64,000 bases of DNA from Echinococcus granulosus. Its lineage: Eukaryota; Platyhelminthes; Cestoda; Cyclophyllidea; Taeniidae. Position 1 is the stretch's first letter. The number at the start of each line of letters is the position of its first letter. A program made the position numbers and the translations under genes. Of the stretch, positions 1 through 12,400 are shown one piece after another. The notes under the pieces were generated by a model. It was not told the DNA's origin and did not search any database. It saw only the letters and a list, made by a program, of their open reading frames with translations. The stretch is taken from positions 126,998 to 190,997 of the forward strand of contig NW_020170382.1 in NCBI RefSeq assembly GCF_000524195.1, read 5' to 3'.

Positions 1-106
1 AAACGACTTTAACACATGAGATAAACTACAGTTGGATATTTCATGCTTAATGGCCTAGGTCTTAAAGCCCCCCTCAAGTTGGTTAAACGGTGTCAAGCAT
101 GCATAC

Positions 107-457
107 AGAAAATTGAGCAAGAGAGATCTCGCATTTATGCAGGTCCAATGAATCCTCCAGGGCGGTGAGAGCTACTGACAAACGCCTATCCATCTCCGCT
201 AAAGCAGCTTTCAAGCGTGATGTGGATGTAAAAGCCTCCACCAGAAGCGACTCCATTTCGCCGACGTGAATGGCGTATTCGATGAGGTTCTGCCTCAGCG
301 CTGCAAGCATAGCCCTGTTCTTTCTAGTGTAAACCTCATCACCTATGCTGGAAGCCATGGGGCCGTGGTCGTAGTGAGACGAGCGTTGAATGACTCTGTG
401 GAGACTGACGGTACACGACAACTCGGATTCCAGGTTGTTGATGCGATTCTGGGATTC
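107..457 (-). CDS. nesprin-like exon 26 (last in window)
   Basis: 117 codons (ESQNRINNLESEL, LKAALAEMDRRLSVALTALE) between acceptor TTACCAG and donor TCT|GTATGC, phase 0. The frame runs another 8 codons to a stop past this donor (83-85). I favour splicing, because a protein ending here would lack any membrane anchor, but a short isoform end cannot be ruled out. Confidence 0.72.
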
Positions 458-3400
458 CTGGTAAGAAGTGAGGAAGAGAACAAATACGTTAGTATCGAAA
501 CCGAAACACGTGATAGGACTGGCCTATCACTGTCTTGAGAGAACAAAAACAAACCTGAATATCAAGCCTCCGCTCAGCAAAGAAGGTAGGTACAGCTTCA
601 TGACGTTCAGCTTTAAGAAGAAGTGGAAGCTCCACAAAGCTCTTCAATTTTTCTATCCCCTCAGAGAGAGCATTGAATTCACTTGACCAGGCGTTAGCGG
701 AGTCAGCCTGCACCTTCATCATGCGTTTGCCTATACCCTCGGCGCACCGTTTTATCAATGTGTCCACGGAGGCTAGTTGGAAACTCAGATTGGCACAGTG
801 CTTAGAAAGACTGTCTGAGTGCTCCTTCGATTTATCCTCCACACCCACCTGTTGCTCCTGCACCACCTCCTCAGCCATTTGATCTCTCAGCAGTTTTCTC
901 CGCTTCAATCGCATTCTAAAGGCATCTCGATTAAAACAACGATTGGAAAGCACTTCAACTCGTGTTATCATATCGATGTAATCACTTCGAATCTGCTGTG
1001 TTTCTTCAAACGATTGAGCTAGAAGTTCCATAGCATCAGTGCGTTCCTTGGTCGAGGCTGTGAAAAGTAAGGTAGGTCCACTTTGCAGGTTGATTTTATC
1101 CAAACGATCAGTGAGTACTTTGAGCTTATCGGACTCACGCGAAAGCTCATGTCTCACTGCATCGTCTTGGGCTAGATAGGTACGCCAAAGATCCTCCATG
1201 CCACTGACGGCACTGACCAGATCACCAAACCGTGTTGCAATGGATTTAGTCTGTGACTCGAAAACGGAGCAAAGGATTTCACTGTCAGAATTGACTTCCA
1301 ATTGCGTTAGCTCAATTATCTTTGCGTAGTGTTCACGCTCCGCATTGAAAAAGTCCAGTAGATCGGTGGGGTCTTCAACCGTTTCTGCGAACTGTACCGC
1401 TTCAGGAATGGCGGATTCGTTAGCAGAAACGGAAAGGAGATGAGTCGCTGATTGAACTCTAGGAAGGAGTTCATCAATCCACGTGCAAATATGGCTGATG
1501 TTGGTTTCTATCAGGGTCATCGCCTGATGCTTATCCTCTAAGTGCTTTATGGCCTCATCCATAATATCAGAGAAATGCTGACACCTTGTAACGATCCTAT
1601 TTCTGACTGTATCGTCTGCTAATCGCTCTAGACTGGGTTTCGGATGCTCTTCGTTCATAATTGCCTCAAAAGCACAAATAGCCGCAGAGCTGGATTGTTG
1701 CAAATGCATCAGTTTCGGTGGCAAATGCGTTCGCAAATAAGTGCGAGCTTTTGATATTCTCGCAAGTAACCTAGAGAGGTCTTGAGAAGACCAAACCGTT
1801 CGCAAAAGGCTTTCCAGATCCGACTTGTAAGAAATCTCCGTTTTAAGGTTGCTACCACCAACCAGTTCATCAGCAGCCAACATTTCTGGGGAAACCTCGA
1901 CGCCCAGTAGGTTGGCAGCCAGATTGCTGACAGACCTGAAACCTGCTTCCTGTTCAGCCTCCTTCACAACGTTATTCACCTCCCTAATTGCCGCCTCTCG
2001 ACTGTCATACGCTTTGACTAGCCTCTCCAACTGATAGGCAATACCGCATAGTCGTATTGATGCATTGAGCAAAACCATTCGGTTAGCATCTAGCAGAGCT
2101 CTGACTACTAGAGTTCGAGATGCCAATGATTCAATCAACTTCTCGCCGTCCGCTTGCAACTCTAGTACACGAGAGACAAGTGGAAGGTCAGTCAAGTTTT
2201 CAACCTCTGAGGGTGATTCAAAGGCCTTTTGCCATTCCCTGAGTTGAGTAGTGATTTCGAACAATCTCTTGTGATTTCCCGGTCTGTCTAGACGTGTGTC
2301 TATTAGATCTACCGCACTCTTTACCAACGTGAACGTCTTCTCCAGAAACTCGGTAGTATTGCTACCTAATTCCTCACTTCCTCTCACAAGTCTGAGCCAG
2401 CTGGTGCAGTAGGCCTCAAGGAAGTTCCAGTGGGTTACCATACCTGTCTTCAAACGATCACAATCGCTTGTGAGACGACCCACATCCACGTAGAAGCTGA
2501 AGGGTTCACGCGAGGTGGAGGCAGCAGACAATATCTCGTCCCGTCTTCCCGTCACAAAGAAGATTCCCGCTACAATCGAAGCCGTGTCCAATTCCTGTGG
2601 CGTATACTCCGGCTCAAAACGGACCTCCTCTTCAACGTTCTGAAAGTAATCAGGAATTTTGGGGAGGTCTGCAGTCAGTTTATAACTCAGAATTTGAACT
2701 TTTGCTCCATTGAGTGTCTTTAACCACCTAACGCAATCATCCTGGTAACTCAGGTCAACTGGAATAGTTTTCAGGGACTTAGGCGTCTCTTCGGTCTTTG
2801 GAAGCCCGTTAAGAATTTCAACAGTAGCTCCGGTTTGTATAAGCTGTTCCTGCAGCGATCGAAGCCCACGCAGTTTGTTAACCCAGTTTGTCCGGTTTTG
2901 CTCATAAGCAAGGCTCACTTCACAGATGTACTGGCGTTTTAGGGTGCGGATTGCCAGGAGACTTATCTCCCGCAGTAGGTATTGCAGTCGGTCTCGGGCA
3001 GTGGCCTCATCTGTGTCGAATTGTTTGACTTGGGCCAGAAGAGAGTCTATGGTCGTACGCATTGGACCGGTTATCTCACTGAAAAGAGATTTCAGCTCTG
3101 CAACTGCTTCTGTCAAATTAATGCAGCTGTCAAGCGTGTTCTCAACCGCGGAATCTGAATCCCTTGTGGGTTTATAATCGTCTAAAATGATGAGATGAAA
3201 CAACGCTTCAAGCCATCAGCAAAGTAGACGAATGCAATTACACGTCAATATTGATGTGTCCTGTGATTTCAAAGTTTCATTGGTGTTAAATACGAATTCC
3301 CAATCTAGATTATTCCAATACAAGAATAAGGGTGCTCATACTACCGATAGATTTTCCAAGAGATTCTCAAACCGAAATCTGTCACCAGTATCAACATCAC

Positions 3401-6400
3401 CGACCTCTACTGTATCGACTCTTATGCATCTGAAGGCTAATAGACCACCGCCCAACTATAACAAGTTGTTCACAAAATGAGTCATCCAGACAACTTCTTC
3501 TAGGCTTCTACAACGAATGCACCAACGGCGACGGGGGCCAAGGCACTAGTTAGCTAGGCGGCTAGCTAACTAATCCAAGAACGCGCCCGATTGGTTGGCG
3601 GGTCGTCAAGTTGTGCCTTGCCGTGCATAGGCGCATCAAAACTGCAGATTGGGTCATCAGCATCATTATCAAGAGGCGATTCCCTCTACTGGATGAGCGA
3701 AAGGAGAAAGCAGAGAGGGAAGGAGAAAANNNNNNNNNNNNNNNNNNNNNNNNNNNNNNNNNNNNNNNNNNNNNNNNNNNNNNNNNNNNNNNNNNNNNNN
3801 NNNNNNNNNNNNNNNNNNNNNNNNNNNNNGGGTTGCATACGTATGTGTTTATGCGTGAGTGAAGTGGTTCCGGAGAGCATCACAAGCTGGGATGCTCGTA
3901 CATGCATGGGTTTACACTCACTTCCTGTACTCCGCCCATTCGTGCAATGCTGCCGCGACACCACACGCAGGCAAGCATGGCCGCACGGGCGTGCTTAAGG
4001 GTGGTTTTTTCCCTCCCACTTTCTCCCGGTAGCTGTGACATGGTGCTCCCATACCTCATGCTAACCGGTGTTCGTTCACTTCGTTTCAAATTTACGTAAC
4101 CCCATTCAGTTGTATGCTCAAATGCATGACTCAAATGGGTGGATAAATTTAGGTCAAAATATTTGACAGTTTGGAGCGAAAACACAAAACGGTTATTAAT
4201 TGAAACTCCGAAAGGACCTACCAACATGAATTTGGGAGATGGGTTGAGTGACTTGGGCCAGAAGAGTGGGTGCCGAGGGAATCCAGATTCCAGTGACCTT
4301 GCCTAGCCGCTTCTCAGCCACGGAAACCATGTGGACGAGTCGCTCCACATCGTTAGTAAACTTGTCCTGTGCATCAAACTCCCCCTCCAACTTGGTACTC
4401 ATATCTTGCAGAATTGAGAAGAGGTCTCGTAACTGATCCCCCACCATAGTGTAACGCTGTGGGACGACGTGATGTGCCGACTCCATGGTGAGTTGGCTGC
4501 CCCTGGAGCCACCCGAGAGGAGGGTTATCACTGCCTCTGTCTGTGGCCGCAGAGCCTTCCAACGTGCCCTCAGCAGTTGCACCTGCTCCAATTGACGCGC
4601 TGCCTGGTTGGCACGCTGCGTTATGTCCACGGCAGCGTCTGTGTCCACGCGCTCCACATTATCAGCCAATTGCTGCAGCTCTGCTGAGATCTTATCCATC
4701 TCATTGGACCACATGCACCAATCAGTGGTGAGGGCGTCTATATACGAAGCCCGCGTCGACAACCACCCATCAGCTGCCTCCAGACTTTGTGACAGTTTAG
4801 CGTCTGCAGCCTATGTAAAATTGCATATAAGCACGACAGCAAACCGTAGTAATATAATAGACAACTGATTCAATTTTACAACTATTTTTCTGGGTACACT
4901 GCCCTTGAATAGCAAGCACGAGGAGTGTTCATTTCGGAAAGGGACATCATGGGTGTTGTGCTGCACGCAGTAATACATGATAGGTGCGTCCTATTAGCGT
5001 ACCGTCCACCAAGATGGGAGCTAGCAGTGTTAGTGCGTAAATGCCACAGAACACGGTGATGAGTGAAGTCTCCCGTGAAAGATGAAAGTCCCCATTCTAC
5101 CAACAGTCATTCGTTTGGGAGACTTAAAACATAATACTGCAACTAAACGCTCCATTGCAATGAAACATTAGAATCTGGACAATGCCAGTAGTGACAGTTC
5201 TATTCTCAGTCTAATCTTAGCGATCATTCTTGTGAACATTCTACCATGGCCAGATCGACATCCGACCAATCTGTCCTATTGTGTAAATGCTCAAGAAACG
5301 ATGCTATTTGGGAACGACTGGTAAACCCATTCATTTACGAACATCTGTAAAACTGAAGGACTAGCATCTGCTGAGTAACCGAGCTGTTCCAAGGTGATTC
5401 AGACGTACTGACAAATCTTGCCATAAGGAAGCTGCTTTTCAGTTGCTAAACAAAAGCTAACATAAGTGTAAAGACATGCCAGCAGACTATGTGGAATCGT
5501 AAATAAATTCAACGCGTTCTACCTTGTTCCTTTCGTTTGCACCTCAAGAGTCCCAATTTGACTTGAACACGCCTTGTGCATAAAAATCGCTTTTATTACA
5601 AGTACTTACAGCAGTCTGTGGAACTTTCTTCAAGAATGGGGAAAGTTCACGCATCCTCCAGGTAGCGCTATCAATCTCCGCCTGTCTCAGGGTTAACAGA
5701 GAATTCAATTGCCCCTTAACCGCCATCACCTCTTCGAGGTCAGAAAAGGCATATTTCATATCACGAGCAGCCTCCACGCGATTCAAATAAGTCTCTACAG
5801 ATCCACTTAACTTTGAGTACTCCTCAAGAGCTGCTAGTGTTGAAGTAATTATTTGTTCTAGTGAAAGGCAAGCATTGTTGATTCCCTTTTGGCGAAGGAG
5901 AAGAGCGTTCATATTCTTTTGAACAGCTGTGACCTCAGGATCGACGAACTCTGGTACCTCCTTCACGATGATGCCATTTTCGTCCACCCTCTCCATCGTC
6001 AACATTCCAGCCAACGTGGAATTTACATCGCCTATCTCCGATCCCAAACTTGCCGCGTCTGACTGAAGTTTCCTCAAATCTTGAGCACATGTCTCTAGGT
6101 ACTTTCGATAAGCATCGCATACACTGACAGTATCATCGCAGTTTTCTAGAGAAGCGGTTTCAATATGCAATCGTAAGTCTGCGAGTGTATTTTCCTGCGC
6201 TCCTAGGGATTCCTCCAACTGCTGAGCGTGCTCATGAATATTCGCCCATCGTGAATCCGCCAACTTCAGAGCTGTTAGTCGTTCCTCCAGGGCAGATTTC
6301 GTGAGAGCCATATCCCTTTCCAGTTGGTTAATAATCGACTCAAGCTCAGCCGACTTTTCAGGACCCAGTTGTTCAGCAATTAGGTCTGCAGCCCCGCGCA

Positions 6401-9400
6401 GCTTCGTGATATCCGCCGCTGCCTTCTCCAGTGACTTTAGATGTGTCTGTATTGCAGTAGTTTGTTCACGAATCTTCGAAGGGCCATAGGTCGCAATGTT
6501 TTCAATGTTGTCATGCTGCTCAACACCCTTGTTGGAGAGAGTTGCAAATGCCTCATAGGAGCGAACTGGTGCACCGTCAGTGAGTTTGGATTCGTAAGCA
6601 GAGCCAGCGGAGCACTTCAGAAGGAACTGGGCCTCTCCTAGGAGATTGAAAAGACGGTTTCGCACCTCTTCGAACTGCTTAGTGGCTTGGGTAGCGGTTC
6701 GGAGGTTCGCCGCCTTCTCCTCCAGCATCCGATCGGCATCCTCCCAGACCTGGAGAAAGCGCTCCTCTACAGGGGGCATTTGGGACGTGTGGGTGGTTTT
6801 GGAAGTGGGTATTTGCATTAAGTAGACCAGAGAGGCCTTCTTCTCGTTGACCCGTGCGATCAGCGCTTCTCGCTCTGCCAATAGGCGACGCATCTCGTCC
6901 GAGTCGATGGTCTGTGTTGTGGGGTCGCTCATTATCTCTTCCATGTGGGATCTGAAGCGCTTTGTGCGATCCTGCTTGCTCGCCTTGGATACATGTTTAT
7001 CCAGCAAATCAACCATGTTTTTAGCTGAAAATAAAGTTGCGCAGGGGATATTGCTTTATAAAGGATGTCCATTGACTCCTTTGACTTCCGCAACCTTAGG
7101 AACAACTTGACTGTTACAAAATTATTCTTTGCCTTAGGGAAAAAAGAAGTGTCTACGTCGATACAACGGTTTCTATCAGAATTCTTCTAGATTTTGCTAA
7201 TATGCTTCTCCACGTTCTATTTCCCCTGCAATCACTGAACCTACAGATAAACTTGAATCTAACCTGTCTGTAGTACATTGGGCGTGACAGTCTCAATGTC
7301 ATGCAGACTGTTTAACACGTGAGCCAGCGAAGCGCGTCTTTTGGCCATTTTGGGAGGCGAAAGACCGCCCTCGGCAATTAGCTCCTGTAGGATCTTGTTT
7401 AACCGCTCTGCTAAGGAGATATTGAGACTGGAGGAGTCAACCATCTCCTCAAACTTCTTCAGCATGTCTCGATATCGTTGAGCGATCTCTGCAGCCACTT
7501 TAGGATCCATCATGTCTTTACTACCCGGCAGACCCTCCGAGCGGAGTCGGGTGGCCAGATTTTCCAACTTGCTCGTCCACTGTTCCAGACCGCCAAGTCT
7601 AGAAGGAAAAGAAAACATGACAATACAGTCTGCCCAATTTGAACTGAAAATAGAAAGATCTAAGCCGTGAGTAAATTGTAATGTGCTAAGCGTACTAATT
7701 TATTAGTGTATATTTATCATCGTCTACTGAGACGGTGACTGTAATGCTGTGTAGTTTTTTCTATCCATACATGAGGCTACACATCACGGTTTGGATACTG
7801 CATGCATATTTGTGACCCCGAGCCTGTCGCTGACACGCCTGGTCTCAGGAGTGAGGCGCTAGAGAATGTGTCACGGGGGGGAGGAGGTTCTTACTTGGAG
7901 TCAAAGTCGAGCCACCGTTCTGGCAAATCGCGCATGTTTGAGGCAAAGTGTTCCGCACGATCTTTTAACTGGAAGAGGGTCTTTCCTCGCACCTCCGTGC
8001 GTTTTGCAAATTGGGCCGCCAAGTCGGGCTCAAATTTGACCAATTCCTCCAAAATATGCTCCATTTCAACTATCATGGCTGGCAGCTCTTCGATGAAGTC
8101 TGGCGAAAAGAAGTAGGCCTGCAAGGCAGTGACAAAAAAAGATGTTTGCTCGATGCCCAGATATCTCTGTCCAATTCATGGACCTTATAACATATTCAAA
8201 GAGGACTTCGATACTATAGTATGCGTTTTTCCGTATCCTGCGATCCGGTTCCTACCCAGTGCGAAAGACATGCTGCTTATATCATCCATGGCGTTATACT
8301 TTCAGTCTCAGTGATAAAGCTACTTTAGAATTTGTATGAGGTCTTCAGGGATGACTCTATCGAATATTTTGTACCAATGAGATATGAGCTAAGGGAACGC
8401 CACCTACTCTAAGTGTTAGTGGGCCGCATTTGAAATATGCACTAAATTCAGTAAAGTTAGATTCATATTCCGAAATTTACAAATGGACGGCTGATTTTAA
8501 CACTGTCAATTTGTTTAACTCTTCGTTTTGACTTCAAGGTCATTTAAGGCTCTGCCTTGGTAATTTAGCGCACTCGCATAGTCTTCGGGCCGTGCCAGTT
8601 ATCCCCCCGCCGTTCCCTACGTCAGCAATACACTTTCTGTCCTGGAATTGTAATTTCTTTCGTCTTCATGAACGACTGGAAGAGCTACCCTGGCGGCAGC
8701 GAAAAGTGAACCAAATCCTGGAGGACATCCATTTAGATTCCTACTACTGAATACCAAACCTTAACGCAACGGAATGAGACCATATGCTGCGGATGGGAAA
8801 ATCTGTGATGACCCCCAGAAGAAGGGTCGAGTATGGCGTCTACCTTCGACAAATATCCCAGTCCCGTTTCATGTGAGAATGCTTTAAACAATCGAACCAA
8901 CGCTACCTGTGCCCGTGAATCAGTTGGAAAAGCTCGTTACGGAGCTGTTTACGGAACCTCCAAGAAGATACTAATTTGGTGAACTGCAACACACCTTGCA
9001 CCTCTCTACTAACTGGACGGAACCTATTTGGGTAGAGACGGTTAGGTAGCACTATAGTGAAAACGACGTGGCGAGGAGGAAAAGACGCAAGACATTATCC
9101 CTACGAAACCATTTTAAGCCCTGTCCTTTGTTATAAGACTGGGCTACTTGGCCAGCGTTTCTAAGACTAGAGGTAGACATAGGTGATGGTCTGTACATTC
9201 TTCCTTTCCCAGTAGTTCCCAAACAGGGCGAAACTCCAGATCCAGTGGAACTGAAAAGAGGGATCAGTGACGTTATAGTCACACATGCTCTCAGTTACAC
9301 GTGAATTCAATGACTAGTGCGGTTGGTTCGTGGGTGTTTTTCGTGCCTCACCGACTACATCGTGATGGTCGACGAGGGAGTTTAAACAAAGGGAGCGCCA

Positions 9401-12400
9401 GGGACGACGCTCAAAAGAAGAGGGTCCTATTTAATACTTTTGCGTTTCGGTTAGCTCTTCTTCTTAGTTTTGCGGGCACCGAAGGCTCCGCCTTTGTGCT
9501 TCCGCTGAGCGGCATGGCCTCCGGACCATGTCAGTAGCCCTTCAGCCCTTCCGCATGCCAGCGATACATTTTATGTCCCATTTCATCCTTTTGCTTTTGG
9601 TGTTGTGCATTTGTTACATCACCACTCAAATTGACGATGTTATTAAAATATGATTCAGAGTTACTGATATACCTTGTCTCAAAAAATGGAATAAAAAAGC
9701 GCTTGTACATGTTAATTGCTAGTTTTGTAACATCCATTAATTATTGGCTATTTGTTGCCTGAACAGAAACCCCATGTTTAACGTTCAAACCCTCTGGCAT
9801 AATGCCTTTACGTTTTATAAAATAAACACATAAAATTTTCCTTTGGTGTAAAGCCATTCAAAATTGTTACGACGCTTGCACATTGACACTCAAATTTGGG
9901 CTGCAAAAGGGTTGAGGATAATGTCCACCTCTTCCGGTGAGTGTACGATGGCACAAAAAAATACTTGCACTTTCACAGCAAAAAATGTGCCGTGAAATAA
10001 AAATGCACGCCTTACTGGTTAGCAAAATTGGCGGAGGGTGGACGCGGCAGTCCCTCAACTCACCTCGTGCTCACTGAGAATGAGGGATACCTCCTCCCCA
10101 CTTTCGATGCGCAATTCTTCCTGTCTCAGGTGTTCCGATGCCTCCATCAACTTTTCGCCTATCTTCATGTCGATTATCACGAATCTAACGGCCAGCAGAG
10201 ACCGAGGTAATCGCGCAGTGGCATCCTACATCAACCAAGTGAACACTTTAACCTGGTTTGTCAGTAATTGCAACGAAATTCCCATCAACTGACATTTCAA
10301 ATTGTCAAAACTAGTATAACATCCATCCACCTCTTCTACGGGCGGGAATCAATGCACACGTTGATCAATTTATCAGAAACCTTGATTTCTATTGAAGTGG
10401 ATTTAAGTAGCGAGCAACTCACGCTGTACCGTTGTTTAAGAAGCTTCACACGAGAAACGACTTCTCGAGCACAAGCCACCATCTCCGAGTCAGAAGAGGA
10501 ACCCTGAACAATGGCGACCTCAGGCCAAACCTCAGTAAAGCTTTGGAAGCACTCGTCCATGCGACTAAGCAGCTCTGCGCCCTGAGCCAAGCGCTCTTCG
10601 CAGAAGGCTTCGTGGGCGTTACGCTGTTGTTCTAGTCGGTCTAGGCTCCACTGAGTGAGACGAGAGGCGTCTGCAATGGTCTTGGCATTCAAAGGTAGCA
10701 TGCTCTCCTGAGAGGTGGTGATTACTCCCTCCGCTTCACGTAACCATGTCTCCAGGGTGTTGGCTACTTCCATCGTCTTTCCCTGTGTCTGTATTTGGGC
10801 CCGTAGAAGCTGTTCACGTTTTCGTGTTTGCTCTAGCATTATCTAAAAATATCATCACATTTATTTGATAGCGGTGCATCAACTGAGTAATCGCCTATTT
10901 CCGTATACCATATTTGAACATTGTCTGAAAAGCGATTGCTTAAAGAGACAATCACCCAGCCTATTCAGTCTAGTTCTTAGCTTATCTGATAAAATATAAT
11001 CCCTCTCAGAGCTCACCTATTGGCCCTCCTTAAGAGCTGCCACTTCAGCGCTCTGTTGAATCAGAAGTTAAGATTTGAGTGAACTCACGTTTATGCGGCC
11101 TTTGGTCTCCGCGATGGCCATTTCGAGTTGGGAGATGTTGACGGACTTCAAGCCTTTCGCCTTTAACTCCTCCAGCCATCCTTCCGCCTCTTCAAGTGCC
11201 TTCGTGTGTGTAATTATGCTGTCGCAGCATTTCTAGTATGCAAGTAGAAGTAAATGAAAAGTGTTTTGTAGTGTTTAATATCTGGTGGTGGTTTTTTGTA
11301 GAACGAGTGACAACAAAGTGCTCATTTTCTGCAAAAACAGAAGGCAAAACAACAGAGGTAAGAGACACCATGTAACCTGGAGTCGGTGAATCGCCTCATC
11401 AGGAGCAATACTGGCGAGACTATCAAGCATAATCTCATCAAGAGTTGTGAAGGAGTTGGCATTGGTCACTGTCTCGGTCTCCTCAATCCACTCAGACATC
11501 TGAGCAAGTCTCACAGCCACCGAGACGGCCTCGCGCATCGCCAGAGCCAACTCGGAGAGGCGATCGTCGATCTTCTCCTCTGCCATCTGCTGCAACAAAC
11601 GTCGAAGACGATCCGTCTCCTGCATACACCGCTCTACCTCCGAGTAGTCGATTTCACCTTCCTGGGCAGCTGCCATAAGTTTTTCAGAGAGCTCCTTTGC
11701 CATCTGAAAGGAGCAGTAGTAACCCCTCACTTCTCCGTGGTTAAAGGCTTTGGAACACCATCACATTCGCTATCAAGGTTTCAGAAGAAAAACAATCGCC
11801 ACAGCTCAGATGTCTACTTTTTCCGGTGTAACATCAACATTTGCTCAAAATCGTGATATCGAGATCAGACGAGAAAAGCGAGACGCACCCCATATATAAT
11901 CCTGGTAGTAAGGTCGGGTAAATGAGAACATTAAAAATAAGAATACAACTCTTGTGCTCGCGGTCTTTGGTGCAATCAAAGCTTACAACATCCATTGCTA
12001 ACCAGACCTCCCATTCTTTTGGTGACCGCCCCTAATGTTCACTAGATGAGAATAACAGAGACAGATGAAACTGCGAACGCCACAACCTTCCTTTCATAAG
12101 CAATCCCAACATTCATTTCAGTGGTCTTAGATGTCATTAGCGCAGAGAATACCTCCTTCTCAATCTGAAATCAACGGCAAACAGGCTTTTCATCTATTTG
12201 ATGAGTTAATGTCTGGGTTTTTGTTCATAAAAGTGGTCATTTAAGTAGTATTCTAGACCTTTTATTCTTACCGGTTTAAAGCATCAATATTAACTCATTC
12301 CAAGGTGGATTTCTTTCAATGGCCAATTATAAAACTAACGGAACAAAAACATATAATGCGAAACCCGAAATTGTATCTTCACTCATCAATTTCAGCTATC

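Larger units (their letters stand above)
8492..9612 (+). mobile_element. TRIM-like LTR element, copy 1 (in nesprin intron)
   Basis: Direct repeats of about 198 bp (8492-8689 and 9425-about 9612) flank about 735 bp without coding capacity. After the left LTR comes a tRNA-type primer binding site (TGGCGGCAGCG, from 8691); directly before the right LTR lies a polypurine tract (AAAAGAAGAGGG, 9413-9424). This is the layout of a terminal-repeat retrotransposon in miniature. The LTRs have diverged from each other, so the copy is old. It is antisense to nesprin. It shares LTR and internal sequence with copy 2. Taeniid cestodes are known to carry such elements (ta-TRIM); assignment to that family is inference. 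Confidence 0.68.

Noticed and set aside
3591..3998. Frames spanning the first N run
   Set aside because: Open only because N does not create stops.
4882..5103. Minus-strand 73-codon frame in a nesprin intron as an extra exon
   Set aside because: No helical or repeat character; neighbouring exons already join in phase without it.
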